This document shows positions 32,352-43,173 of a DNA stretch of 64,000 nt, piece by piece. Under the pieces are notes generated by a model that was given only the letters and a program-made list of their open reading frames with translations, was not told where the DNA came from and did not search any database. This DNA comes from Daldinia sp. FL1419 (Eukaryota > Ascomycota > Sordariomycetes > Xylariales > Hypoxylaceae), in assembly GCA_025201765.1 (NCBI GenBank), contig MU623360.1, forward strand, positions 266,555-330,554, in the 5' to 3' direction. Position numbers and translations under genes: made by a program. Numbering within the stretch: the stretch's first letter is position 1; each line of letters opens with the position of its first letter.

Positions 32352-33311
32352 TCACCACGCCTCATCAATCTCAGATAAATGCCTATCTCTAGGCGGATAT
32401 CCCCGTAACTTTTGCCAGTGCTTAACCGTAGGAGCCGGGGAATCGGCCGAGGAGGTATTTGGAGTGGTATCTCCTGTAGAGGCGTTCTTTGCTGAGAAAT
32501 GCCTTTCTAGGTGATCCATTCCCGGGTTCTTCCTTGATAGCATAGCCGGGGGGGCTGGCATGACTTGTTTTATCCTTTCCTTTCCCTTTGGTTTCCCATC
32601 CTTTTTAGGATTCTCTTCTAATTTCTCATCTTCTAATCGACGATAGATGCTTCTGTTTGTAATTACCGGTAACACATCCTTCCAAGTCTTAGATTTAGGG
32701 TCCTTTGGTCGATCCTCTTCTGGAAGATCGATGCCGTTGAAAGGAGGAAGAGCTTTTTGCTCGCGTCCTGAAATGTACGCGTAATGACCTACCGCGTCTA
32801 AGCCCCGGGCAACGAAGAACTCGCGGAGAATCTCTTCCATTTCTAAGAGGCTAGGACCATTTTGTTTAGCGTAAAAGTTTCTACTATTCCAAGGATGCCC
32901 ATAGAATATCGTACACATGTTGGGTGGACGTTGTAGAATACAATATTTAGAATTTGATCTTCTGCAACCGGCGCATTTAGGTTCCTCGTCCCATCCCAGG
33001 TAAGTAAGCGTACATCTAGACCCCTTTTTTATACACATCAAACAAGGCTCAGCGCCCGGTTTTATAAAGCGTCCAGTAATAGGATCTTTCTCCTCGCCTT
33101 CTGGTTTAACGAACCACCTCGGGTTTTTTTGGCTTCCGACATTTACGACGGTGCTTAAGAGGACCTCTTTCAATTCGCCGGTATCTGGATCTGTTATGGT
33201 AATAAATACGTCTTCTCTCTGCTCTTTGGACTGACTAGTAGAACCGTTGTCAGCTGCAACTTCCTTCGTCTCGGGCTTGTTGCCTTCTTGGTGATCCTTA
33301 AGTGACGACAT
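32352..33311 (-). CDS. Hypothetical protein with internal zinc-cluster-like motif
   Basis: A 319-residue intronless protein starting at ATG 33311. I do not recognise a named family. Around residues 90-128 six cysteines are spaced C-x2-C-x6-C-x12-C-x2-C-x7-C (PCLMCIKKGSRC, then CAGCRRSNSKYC). This lies at the long-loop end of the fungal Zn2Cys6 consensus, but the cluster is internal and lacks the usual basic partner sequence. A domain with YGHPWNSRNFYAK and an aromatic-rich helix follows. The C-terminal 100 residues are Lys/Pro/Ser rich and probably disordered. It could be a lineage-specific DNA- or RNA-binding protein. The flanks are gene-poor. Confidence 0.7.
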   Translation of the reverse strand: MSSLKDHQEGNKPETKEVAADNGSTSQSKEQREDVFITITDPDTGELKEVLLSTVVNVGSQKNPRWFVKPEGEEKDPITGRFIKPGAEPCLMCIKKGSRCTLTYLGWDEEPKCAGCRRSNSKYCILQRPPNMCTIFYGHPWNSRNFYAKQNGPSLLEMEEILREFFVARGLDAVGHYAYISGREQKALPPFNGIDLPEEDRPKDPKSKTWKDVLPVITNRSIYRRLEDEKLEENPKKDGKPKGKERIKQVMPAPPAMLSRKNPGMDHLERHFSAKNASTGDTTPNTSSADSPAPTVKHWQKLRGYPPRDRHLSEIDEAW

Positions 33312-33815
33312 CACGATGAATTATTATCAAGTGTATCCGATATAGAAATAATATCTAGAGTCCATCGCCGAAGGTAGCCTCATCATTTTTATCTTGCATA
33401 AGTGAATAAAGAACGATATATACTATATATTGGGCCGATTCGGCTTGTTTGTCGAGGGTTAAAAGGATTGGTCGATAAAAGAAAAAGGGGGTTGAAGTGA
33501 TCAATAGTCTATTGTTCATAATTAATTGTATTGTATTTATTAGTGAATCTAAAACAAACCTATTATAAAGCTCGTGAATAATCCCGTATAAGCCCGTCGT
33601 CTTTTTTTGTGACTAATTTTAAATTTTTGTTTGTTTTCTAAGGGAACCTATTTTTATAGCACAAGAATTACTGCAGTTCTTTGTACTATGTAGTCGATTC
33701 GGGACTCTGTAATCAGCTAACTTGTACCTGGTCGCTTGGGGTCGCATAGATGGCATCGTTCTTTCTAGGCATAGGATAAAGTTTTTCAGTCCTTACTTCA
33801 GCTTTTTTCAATCAC
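33312..33815. other. Intergenic AT-rich region
   Basis: No gene seen. It contains several runs of T and A and separates two minus-strand genes. The promoter of the zinc-cluster-like gene lies at its left side. Confidence 0.5.
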
Positions 33816-36007
33816 TTAGGCATTACTGCTTTTTTTCCGGTCAAAGTAAGGTGATTCTTGGTCGCTATCTCCATCCGAGACTGCGTCGATGACCCTTTTC
33901 CCCAATATACTTGAGGCTGACTGCTGAGGCCTTATAGAAGTCATTTCCTCGTGACTCACGCTGTAAATTTGCTCCATGTCCGGAAGCTTTTGTACTGGTG
34001 ACATGACGGTGTGGGTTGGTTCCCATATTTCGACGTTTCCCTTCACGCGGAATTTAAATTGTTCATTGCCTGACTGCCGTTGGAACCAAGGATGATGCTT
34101 TGCTTCGGTTGATTCCATCCTGTGCCCTGGTTCAAATACGAGACAAGATCTGATAAATTGTTGACAGTGATTGCATAACTTTTGTTGCAGGGGACCTTCA
34201 AATATACTATCGAGCCACCTGGTAATTGTCGCTTGACTCGTTTTCATCATTTTACTCGGGACGGTATTCTCATCTGGCGCCAGAAGGAATACTACGACCA
34301 TACCAAGAGACCAAATGTCTACGGCTAGACCATGGGTTTCACCATATTCTACCTCGCTGGTAGACGGTCAGTAGACATGCACTAGAGAGGGCTGGGCTGA
34401 CTTACGGCGCCATGTATTGGTCGGTTCCAACTCGACTAGCCATGCGGCCTGATGCTGTAGATTTGGCGTAGCCGAAATCACTGACAATGACACGGCCAGC
34501 AAGGTCGGGCCCCGTGGCAAATAATATATTCTCAGGCTTTAGGTCGCGATGTGCAATGCCCTCCTGATGCTGCGTCACAGTTAGCAATGCCCTAATATCT
34601 AAGTAATAGGCATATGGGGCAAGTGGATATTGTCAGATTTTTTGGCTCGTACTACATATAGAACAAAGGACTTGTTCTATATGTAATCGTCCATAGCCCT
34701 AGTTGTAGATAGATTCCTCGCGGAACGACAGAGTTGCTTTCTCGCTTCTTAGTCCGCCTCGTGACAGATATATGATCCCTCATTATAAAACAACTAGGAT
34801 AAAATCATAGTTTAAGATATAATTTAAAGTGAAGTCGGTGCTAGGAAACGAATCTGTTGATAATACGTACAAGATAGCGAATAGCATTTATAACTTGTCG
34901 GATCACAAACTTGCAATCTCGCTCTCCAAAAATCCCCCGTGCTAAGCGCATCGAATAGAGGTCGCCCCCAGTTGCGAGTTCGATGAATGCATAGAGGGTG
35001 TGTGTTGAAAGGAATGCGTATTCGAGCACGGGAAGATTAGGCTAGCATCTGTATAAGCACGGTGCCACTATTTAGGGATAATTGCCTATATAAAGTACGT
35101 GAATAAGTACGTACATGCCTCAGCTTTTTAAGTATATTAACCTCATCTTTTGGGCGTCGAACTAAATCGTGAGAGGGTTGTAGTCGGCGAAGGTAATCGA
35201 GATCGTGAATTTTGCAAGCGACCTGGTTCCCCGTCCTCGCATTCAGAGCTAGATGAACTTTCGCAAATGCCCCACGACCTAGAATTCGGTTTGTAATTTT
35301 GTATCGACGACAGAAATGCTATGATCTATAAGCAGCTCGCCCGACTAATGATGTAACCTTATTAGACTTACATCAGATTCCTTAAGTTGGACTGAGTTTA
35401 AAGGGCATTTTAACTCCGTATGATATAAAAGAGATACGCGAAACCTCCAGAAAGGCTTCACAGAAATCTCAACGTCTTGGCTAATATATTTGGCCTGTGC
35501 CGCACCTTTCACTTTACTGCCGATGCATTCTTCATCTACATATGTACCTTCAAGAGACCGTTGATCCCGGACGTAAATTAGAAAGGGCTGGTTTTGAACG
35601 TCATTAAGATCGTAGATGACTGAATAAATAATGAAATGTTTCCTTGAAACGCAGGGATGGTTTATAGAAATATCGCTTTCGAGTAGGTACTCAGCACGTA
35701 ACATGAGAAAGGAAGCGTGCCAAAGGGTTTAGCTTACTTCACATGGTGATCCCGCCCAACGCTTATAGCTTGCCCAGGAAGCAGGGGAAGATCTAGGAAA
35801 AGTTCCGCGTTGTGATAACTGGCCTTTCCGCTCCTCAACTTGTTCGTATGAAAACCTTTTAGAAAGCACACGTAAGATATTATATCAAGATGCCACGGCA
35901 GGTAAGAGGCATATGAATGGTTGTGTCCAGGACATACCTGAGGGATTAGACGCTTCCGAGGGATCATCAACAATCCAGCAAGATATCTGTGCAATAGGAT
36001 GGATCAT
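33816..36007 (-). CDS. FHA-domain Ser/Thr kinase (Chk2/Rad53/Mek1 type)
   Basis: Seven exons on the minus strand, 36007-35938, 35855-35738, 35675-35372, 35318-35115, 35041-34871, 34569-34406 and 34356-33816, join in phase to 523 residues. The FHA domain covers roughly residues 30-140: GRDHHVNDISIN is completed across an intron, then CVSRKHF and GTYVDEE. The kinase domain follows with glycine loop GRGAFAKVHLA, Lys in QVACKIHD, catalytic loop IAHRDLKPENIL, SDFGYAK and YMAPEVEYGE. FHA plus kinase is the plan of checkpoint kinases acting after DNA damage or in meiosis, binding phosphothreonine partners. The C-terminal tail of about 80 residues is acidic and Ser-rich. Many fungi carry extra FHA-kinase paralogues of unknown role, so orthology to Chk2 or Mek1 is not claimed. 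The 301-nt intron 5 holds a 14-bp hairpin. Confidence 0.88.
34653..34685. repeat. Perfect 14-bp hairpin within a kinase intron
   Basis: Arms TACATATAGAACAA and TTGTTCTATATGTA are separated by five bases. It lies in the only long intron of the FHA kinase gene. Confidence 0.85.
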
Positions 36008-36858
36008 GCTGGATCTTGACTGACCCGAGAACGCAGATAGATGAGAAGACCAATTAATAAGGAATTAAACACAATAGTAGTGACGACTGGATTTTATTTA
36101 GGTGTTTGTTACCTAGGTAGGTACCTCGATGGATAGCTTCAATCCAAGTAGATGAGAAGGAAGAGTCAAATACAGAACTTCCTCTGAACATACTACGCTA
36201 CTAATAACTATTAAGAGTTATGAAACTCTATTTAATTCTTATTATATTATATTAATGAGCACGGCAGGTGCTGGCTGAACATGACTTATACTTTAGGTAG
36301 GCTCGCCTTATTAATATGGTAGAATTAATCGAGGTTGAGGCAATCGCCAGCTGGGATTGACCCCACCAACTCAGACTAGGAAGTGACGTCTGTTATTAGT
36401 AGCTTCTGCTTGTCATTAGCGCACGGATCATATGAGCAACCACAAACAAAAAATTCGAGTGTCCCATTTTATTTGCACCCGAGGAAAAGCCGGTCACAAA
36501 CCCTAACATAATTTCTCGACCATACTTCAATTCATCCTGCTCTCGAAATTTCCTTTCCTTCTCCCAAGCTTCATCAACAAAGCAACTCATCGACAGCAAC
36601 CTGTAAGTACAATCCAATCCCTCAACTTCCCATGACATCCATTGTAATACAATTGCGAAATGCATTGATCAATTTTCCTATCATCGCATTCTTTGCGCAT
36701 TCTGGCTCCCCTGATCCTATCGTCGATTTGCACAAGTCCCCCGCCATCGCCACACAACCCACCTCCCATCACCCCTCCCTATACATAATTTCCCTTCATT
36801 CCAATTATACGAGAGAAGTATCAAGTGCTAATATTAACGAATAGTCGTAGTCGCCACG
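36008..36858. promoter_or_regulatory. Promoter and leader region of the eL41 gene
   Basis: One TACCTAGGTAGGTA copy lies at about 36110. The stretch 36720-36790 is pyrimidine-rich (CCCACCTCCC and similar), typical of ribosomal-protein leaders. A donor-like GTAAGT at 36603 and AG sites near 36843-36850 suggest a leader intron ending just before the ATG. The 89-residue minus-strand ORF at 36396-36665 overlaps this leader and is not believed. Confidence 0.5.
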
Positions 36859-37009
36859 ATGAGAGCCAAGTGGAGAAAGAAGAGAGTTCGCCGCCTCAAG
36901 CGTAAGAGGAGAAAGATGAGGGCTCGCAGGTATGTTATTTATCATCCAGTTTCTATAACTAAAATCATATCGGCTTCGTGCTAATTGATATTCCCCTAAC
37001 AGCAAGTAA
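36859..37009 (+). CDS. RPL41: Ribosomal protein eL41 (RPL41)
   Basis: A 25-residue protein encoded by exons 36859-36929 and 37003-37009, too short for ordinary ORF calling. Exon 1 gives MRAKWRKKRVRRLKRKRRK then MRAR; the second exon is only 7 nt and adds Ser-Lys-stop. This is the almost invariant sequence of eukaryotic eL41, a single arginine/lysine-rich helix that bridges the large and small ribosomal subunits. The intron (36930-37002) has GTATGT and CTAAC-AG signals. The pyrimidine-rich leader supports high expression. Identification is essentially certain; only the leader structure is inferred. Confidence 0.97.
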
Positions 37010-37914
37010 ACACGTCAACCCTGCTCGATCTCAGCACCTCTCCACCAAACCGGACCGCGCCATGACAATTACGATTTACAATCAAGGCATTCGCGACTCA
37101 GCCCGTGACACTCGACTATATCTAGATTCCTCAACTCAAGAAGATGCCTGTACGACGGGAAGAAGGGCACTGTCGGAACGATTGTAGTTGCGGACGCTTA
37201 GCAGAATGGCGACAATGAATTGGACCGGAGGATAGCTGGTCAAACACCATCGAGTGGACCAATTGTGTTTACGAATCGAGGAACAGGACGCAATATTGCT
37301 AAGAAATGTTCATGATCATTGCACAAGAAATAGGATCCGTCTGCTAGTCAATAGATTTGCAAATGTCGATCCCTATAATTAACTGCATGCTTGGATCTTC
37401 CGTTTGTGAATAGTCTTGTAAGCTTCACGTAGACTTCGATGACGTCGTGATTATTCGATACCCCTCTTCGCATATTGAACATGATTAAGAGGTACCTGGC
37501 TTTTTTAGAGCCGAAAGTTTACAGATTAATCTTCTAACACATCTGCCGAATCAAAGATACCCCATGATATGGGCTGATGCAGAACTGTTTACATAAAGGT
37601 ACCTATCTATCGTGGTAATTCCTAAATAATCCCTAGAATGCCGCTTGAGCATTATGAGGCATGCATTATTTGCGACAATCCGCTTGCAGTTATGCGAGTA
37701 CTTAGTACCGTGGGGCTTGTTCACCGCCTTCCTAATCTCTTACCTGTCCGACGGCAGTATTTTCGTTTTTGGGGGGTTTTTTTTTCTAGGCAAACTCAAT
37801 CCCTGTAATCGGTTTTTCGAATTTACTCTAACAAAATTGTAACGTCTGAAGACTTTGATTACTTAGACATCTAACCTAGACATCTAGACACTGCTCGTTC
37901 AGCGCATTTTTGCC
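37010..37914. other. Intergenic region
   Basis: Holds the eL41 3' end and the A49 promoter. No additional gene is supported. The 37645-37842 ORF is interrupted by T/G homopolymers and looks non-coding. Confidence 0.5.
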
Positions 37915-39391
37915 ATGGCCGATCACAAAGAGAAGAAGAGGAAACGCGGCGAGGATGCTGGTCAACGACCGAAGAAAAAGGTAGCCATCCAAACTCCTTC
38001 TCAAGCTGCGCAATCCCATATTGTCAAAGTCTCTTCTGTTCAGATCGCCAAAAGCTGTCCTCCAATCATAGGTATGCTACATTCCTTAACAATTGGACTT
38101 TGTTTTTGTTTTTTTCGGCGATAATTAACTTTGATTATAGCAACTTCTCCTGGTCTCTGCGTTCCCGACTCGATCAACTTTCAAACGTATACAGCACCGC
38201 AACCTACAGGTTCTAGGCGAGGCAAGAAGACAGATGCACATACGCCTAACCTACTTTTACATTCATCCTCGCACAGCAAATTAGACTATACAGCCAAAGA
38301 AGAAGGACCTGGTGGTCGAGAGTCACATCTTAAGCATTATATTGGAGTTTTCGATCCCAAGACGGGCCAGTTAGCAGTTTTAGAAGCCAAAAAGATGGCC
38401 GTTAGAGGCGTAGTTCGAGCTCAAAAACCTCCAGAGGAAGATGTGGAAGAAAGACAAGCTTCCAAGGTATATAACCTTTATCTGAATATATTAATCATGA
38501 TATCTAATCATTATGCAGACTATGATGGAGCTTAGAAAAAATCTTGGCCAAGCGTTCGGAACCAAGAAGGCAAAGAAGGCGCTTGCCTCAATCACCGAGA
38601 ACGCCATCGCCCCAGAAAAGACGGTTTCCGACGTGAGCGGAAACCCGCAAAAGCTCAGTTCGTCCTCGATGGCGCTAATGGACTCGATCAATGATGTTAC
38701 CATGGGGATGGCATCTAAGGAAGATCTCCAAGCGGTAGCTGACGCGGCAAAGCCAGTTCCGCCTGGAAATTTCGATGCCCAAGAGATACAGGATGTATAC
38801 ACTATTGAGGAATTAATCGGGGGCGAAATACTAAATGCTATTCCGATTAGAGACTGGCAAGAACAACTTAAGAAGGGGCAAAATAGCACAATACCGACCA
38901 AGTTTGTCGCCAACCGATTTCAGCCCGTTGGGGAAGGACCAAACCCCGTGCATAGACTTCGAGCTCTTCGGTATCTAGAATTCCTAATCAAATTCGTTAA
39001 GAGTACTAGGCCAGGGAAAGAGAGAGGCACGAAACGAATCCCACCGAAAGACAAGCTCAGGGAGATATTGAAACCAGCTCCGGAACCCGTTATTGAGAAC
39101 ATCAGACGAAAGTTCTCGTCCGGCACTGATATGAGGAAATTTCATACCGATTTAGTGTATACGTACTGTTGTGCACTTGCGGCGATATTATCAAACTACA
39201 GTTTCGACACAAGCGCTATCCGATACGACCTGGGTCTAGACGAGAAGCAATTCGGACAGTATTTCCGTGAGATTGGCGGTAAGGTTAAAACTGCAAAGGG
39301 CGCAGAGAAGGGCACACATGTGCAGATAGCACAATTAGCTCTACCATTGGAATTCCCGAAGGTCAGATATCAGCGTCCGAAAGGGCGTTAA
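37915..39391 (+). CDS. RPA49: RNA polymerase I subunit A49
   Basis: Exons 37915-38071, 38141-38466 and 38519-39391 join to 451 residues. The N-terminus is a basic, nucleolar-type tail (KEKKRKRGED, RPKKK). The dimerisation module follows at about residues 50-160, with HYIGVFDPKTGQLAVLEAKKM, a hallmark of A49, which pairs with A34.5 as a TFIIF-like heterodimer. A linker leads to the C-terminal tandem winged-helix domain (RALRYLEFLIKFVKS onward) that binds DNA at initiation and elongation. It acts in the nucleolus in rRNA transcription. Length and domain order match ascomycete A49. A poly-T tract just upstream is typical of a housekeeping promoter. Confidence 0.93.
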
Positions 39392-40225
39392 TGCGTTATT
39401 AGCGGAGAACACGTTGTGGCGCCCCTTACATATTTCTGGAGCATAATAGAAACTCGAGCAGTAGGTAGCAGATTATCGTCTTGGTAATTTCAAACGTACG
39501 AAATCTCGCTATGCATACCTTATACTATCAGTCGATGCTCTAAGCATACCCTCGCGTTATTCGCAACCATGAAACATCAACTATGCCTTGAGCTAAGAAT
39601 TGTCAAATTAGTTACCTAACCTACCTGCCTACCTGCCTACCTGCCTACCTGCCTAAATACACTATCAATTGTGCTAATTGAGGGTTAGCTTCGCTAAGCC
39701 GGTCTAACGGGAAGGGCCCGATCTATCACCATAATCTAGCCGGAGCCGGTCTGATAACCGGGGCGGAGTGTGAAGTCGCGTAATTTCAGGAACCGGTCAC
39801 CAATTCGTCGAATGGCAGCAACAGTAGAAAAGTCTTGTGGGCAACTTGATTTTATTACAAGGATGTTAACGAGAATCTGTAGTAGTTTGAGCTGTGATGA
39901 GGGCTCGCACAATTCCCCCCCGGTATGGTGCAATAGATAAGGTCGCAGCAGCCAGTCTTCGTCCGTCCGCATGACGTGATCGCAAAGGTAATTATCAAGG
40001 ACTACCTTGGCGTATTTTCCGGCGATCGAACAGCCCGGGCATATAAATCGCTTCTCCAGACCGAAATAGATACCAATATGAATCTACGTAGACACGGATA
40101 CCGGTGAAGTTTGCTAGTGACAGAGCAGGTGGCCACCAAACCTTCCCGTCTCCCGTTTCCCTTCCCGAATTACTTGCTCGCCATTTATACCCCTTTACAA
40201 TAAGGTGGCAGTGTATGTGGTAACT
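39392..40225. other. Intergenic region with CCTACCTG tandem repeat and a possible gene remnant
   Basis: Four tandem ACCTGCCT units occupy 39623-39654. A minus-strand open frame from about 40075 to 39736 encodes a peptide with a CPGC motif and hydrophobic helices; see the separate entry. Confidence 0.5.
39736..40075 (-). pseudogene. Possible gene fragment, unknown function
   Basis: An open frame of about 112 codons ends at a TAG near 39736 and can be extended past the only good ATG (39972) to about 40075, where CTACGTAG could be a splice acceptor. It includes FICPGCSIAGKYAKVVLDNY and DFSTVAAIRRIGDRFLKLRD and reads like real protein sequence, yet no upstream exon was found. It may be a relic or the last exon of an undetected gene. 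I do not recognise a family. Confidence 0.3.
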
Positions 40226-41984
40226 ATGGCGGGTGAGCTAAAAGAAAAAGAAGAAGCATCCGGTGCCGATCCGGGTCCGGACTCCAAGGAAATTGCGATA
40301 CAGGATACAGCAGACTCGGGCCACCCATCAAAGAAAATAACCACAGAAGGGGAAGATTACGGTTCAAACGACGACCATGTATTCTCTGACCCGTCGGTAG
40401 CCGAATACTGGCGCGCCAAGTACGAAAAGGCGCAGTACGAGAATCGGCACCGTTTCGATCCGGAGTACAAATGGACGGCAGAGGAGGAGCGGCGGCTCGT
40501 GAGAAAGGTCGATGCTAGGATCATGGTTTGGGCTTGGCTGATGTTCTGCGCGCTGGATATGCACAGGAGGAATATTAACAGAGCTATTTCAGATAATATG
40601 CTGGCTGAAATTGGTAAGTTGACTTGCGTTACACATGTCTTACCCATACCAAACCTGTCCCCGAAGATATGCAACACTAACTGGGCTTGCAGGCATGAAT
40701 ACGAACGACTACAACTATGGCCAGACTATATTTCTCGCTTGTTTCCTTGCTGCGGAACTTCCTAGTGGACTAATTAGTAAGAAGCTCGGCGCCGACGTCT
40801 GGATCCCTACGATCATGGTAGGGTGGTCCATTGTTGCGCTATCGCAGGCGTTCCTTAAGAACAGAGCCGGCTTCTACGCCATCAAGGCTCTTCTGGGTTT
40901 GCTGATGGGCGGATTCATTCCTGACATAGTACTATGGCTCACTTACTTCTACAAGAGTAGGGAGCTTCCTCTCCGTTTGGCCTGGTTTTGGACCGCGCTT
41001 AGTACAGTGAACATCGTTGGTTCACTATTAGCGGCCGGGATTCTTCAGATGCGTGGAATCAACGGATGGAGCGGTTGGCAGTGGCTATTCCTTATCGAAG
41101 GTTTAATAACGCTGCTTATAGGAATCTTTTCTTGGGGTCTAATGCCACCAGGACCTACCCAGACCCGACATTGGTTCCGTGGTAAGAGTGGATGGTTTAG
41201 CGATCACGAAGAGTACATCTTAGTCAACAGGCTCCTTCGAGACGACCCAAGCAAGGGCGACATGAATAACCGACAAGCTGTCGGGCCTACGCTATTGTTT
41301 AAGGCAGTTAAGGACTGGGAGATGTGGCCGCTGTATATCATCGGTCTCACGACGTACATCCCTCCCGCACCGCCTTCGAACTACTTGTCGTATATTCTAC
41401 GACAAATTGGGTTCTCAGTATTCGAAGCCAATCTCCTCGCAATCCCATCACAATTCTTGTTTGCCGTCAATCTCCTCATCGTAACATGGATTTCGCGGCG
41501 CGTCAACGAACGGTCAATGATCTCGTCTAGTTCCAATATATGGATATTTCCATGGGTCCTTGCGCTAGTTATCTTACCGGAAAGCGCCTCCCCGTGGGTT
41601 CGCTACGCCCTCCTGACGGGTCTTTTAAGCTATCCGTACTGCCACGCCATCCTCGTCGGCTGGAACGCAAAGAACAGCAACGCAGTGCGGACGCGCGCGG
41701 TCTCGGCGGCGTTGTACAACATGTTCGTGCAGAGCGGTAATATTATCGCGAGTAATATCTACCGCGACGACGACCAGCCCTTATACCGGCGCGGTAACCG
41801 GGTTCTATTAGGAATCACCGTATTCAATATCGTGCTGTTCTATGTTGTGAAGGTGTTTTATATCTGGCGGAATAAGGTGCGCGATAGGAAATGGAATGCG
41901 ATGACGCAGGAAGAGCAAGAGAACTACATCCTAACGACGAAAGACGAGGGTATGCAGCGGCTTGATTTCCGCTTCGTTCACTAA
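40226..41984 (+). CDS. MFS transporter, Dal5/anion:cation symporter family
   Basis: Exons 40226-40613 and 40693-41984 give 559 residues. A long charged cytoplasmic tail (residues 1-95) precedes TM1, whose end has the family-like DMHRRNINRAISDN. The splice junction restores MLAEIGMNTNDYNYGQ, typical of the loop before TM2. The TM4-5 region has ALLGLLMGGFIPD and the central loop follows GWSGWQWLFLIEGLIT. The C-terminal part has GWNAKNSNAVRTRAVSAALYN and the characteristic NIIASNIYRDDDQPLYRRGN motif shared by Tna1/Dal5-type permeases of nicotinate, allantoate or sulfonates. The substrate is unknown. Start ATG 40226 is preferred over the upstream GTG. Confidence 0.9.
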
Positions 41985-43173
41985 GGCGGTTTGGATCAAT
42001 TGGGTATATAGACCGGATTGTATTTATATGGACATAGGCCGATACCAGTTTTGGTATCTTGACGAGCATAGAAGCATGCTGCGGGTAGGTATTCTAGACC
42101 CGGGCGCTTACTATCAAAACGAACATTAGGAAATCCACATCATTGGAAGAATCGCAAGGCTGGAATTGTGTATTAATGCTCACAATATCGCAATGGGGCG
42201 AGTTTACATGGAGCGTTTGTCATACCCGGAATATCTATCGATGATCGTCGTGACATTGAAACTTACCTATGGATTTTCTTGGGACCAAGATTTCCACAAC
42301 GCCCAGCTTATTTAGGGAATTACTTCGCAGCGATCAAAAGCCAAGATCAAATCTTCCCCAAGGTTCCTTCAAACTACAGATCCGCCTACCAAGAACTAAA
42401 TAAATATTCAAAGTTGCCGTTTCCCGTGTTAGGTTGCTACGGGAACTCCTGATATGCTCTCTTAAGACGAGGGACGTTTCGTCTAGGTCTCGAAAATCAC
42501 GACCCCCCATGTGCTGCGCTGGGATCATCTACAAGGACTGGGGATCATGCCACACCCTGATTGGTTCTTGTTGGGTTCAATCGTAGAATACCAAGATACC
42601 TGTCATCCCTTCAGATAGTCTGCTACATTTGAAAAGGTAATGTCAGATTCCGGGGTGACAGCTGAGTCTTATTATCCCCAGATGGCTGGACATATGCCGC
42701 ATTGGCGCTGAGTCCCTGATTCTTAAATCGAATAAGCTCCTAGAGCCAAGTCTCGATAAATAGCTCGGAAATCGCCTTAGAGCAAAGAGCCTCACCCGGA
42801 GTCGGACGAAATACGTCGCGAGACTAGTCGACGTCCTTGGCGCTTTGAGGATTGACCGGATGGTCGACCATCCGAAGGGATAAGGGAATCATGAGAATCA
42901 TCGTCCGGTATAGACATTGTTAGATCGCCGCCTAGGTAAAGAGTATATATATAGAGAATGATTCCCTTCGCATAGAACATGATCGCCTTAGGAACACTCG
43001 TATGGTCGTGTCCTGGTAGATCATCCCGCTTTCACATTACCTTCCATTCTTTTTTTCGCGGCGCCCTAGAGGCTGTCGTATTGATTACGTTCTTTGCACA
43101 TAATACAAATTCGTCAGTCCTTTGAAAGGCTTTTACTCATTCATTCTTGCTTCTGGAAAGCCGAATCGACATC
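41985..43173. other. 1.2 kb intergenic region with an 18-bp palindrome
   Basis: No gene supported. CGGATGGTC and GACCATCCG form a perfect palindrome at 42857-42874, about 300 bp before the secreted-protein gene. It is framed by CGG and CCG as Zn2Cys6 sites often are. Confidence 0.5.

Noticed and set aside
36396..36665. 89-codon minus-strand ORF with ATG
   Set aside because: It lies antisense in the probable leader and promoter of eL41 and has no recognisable features.
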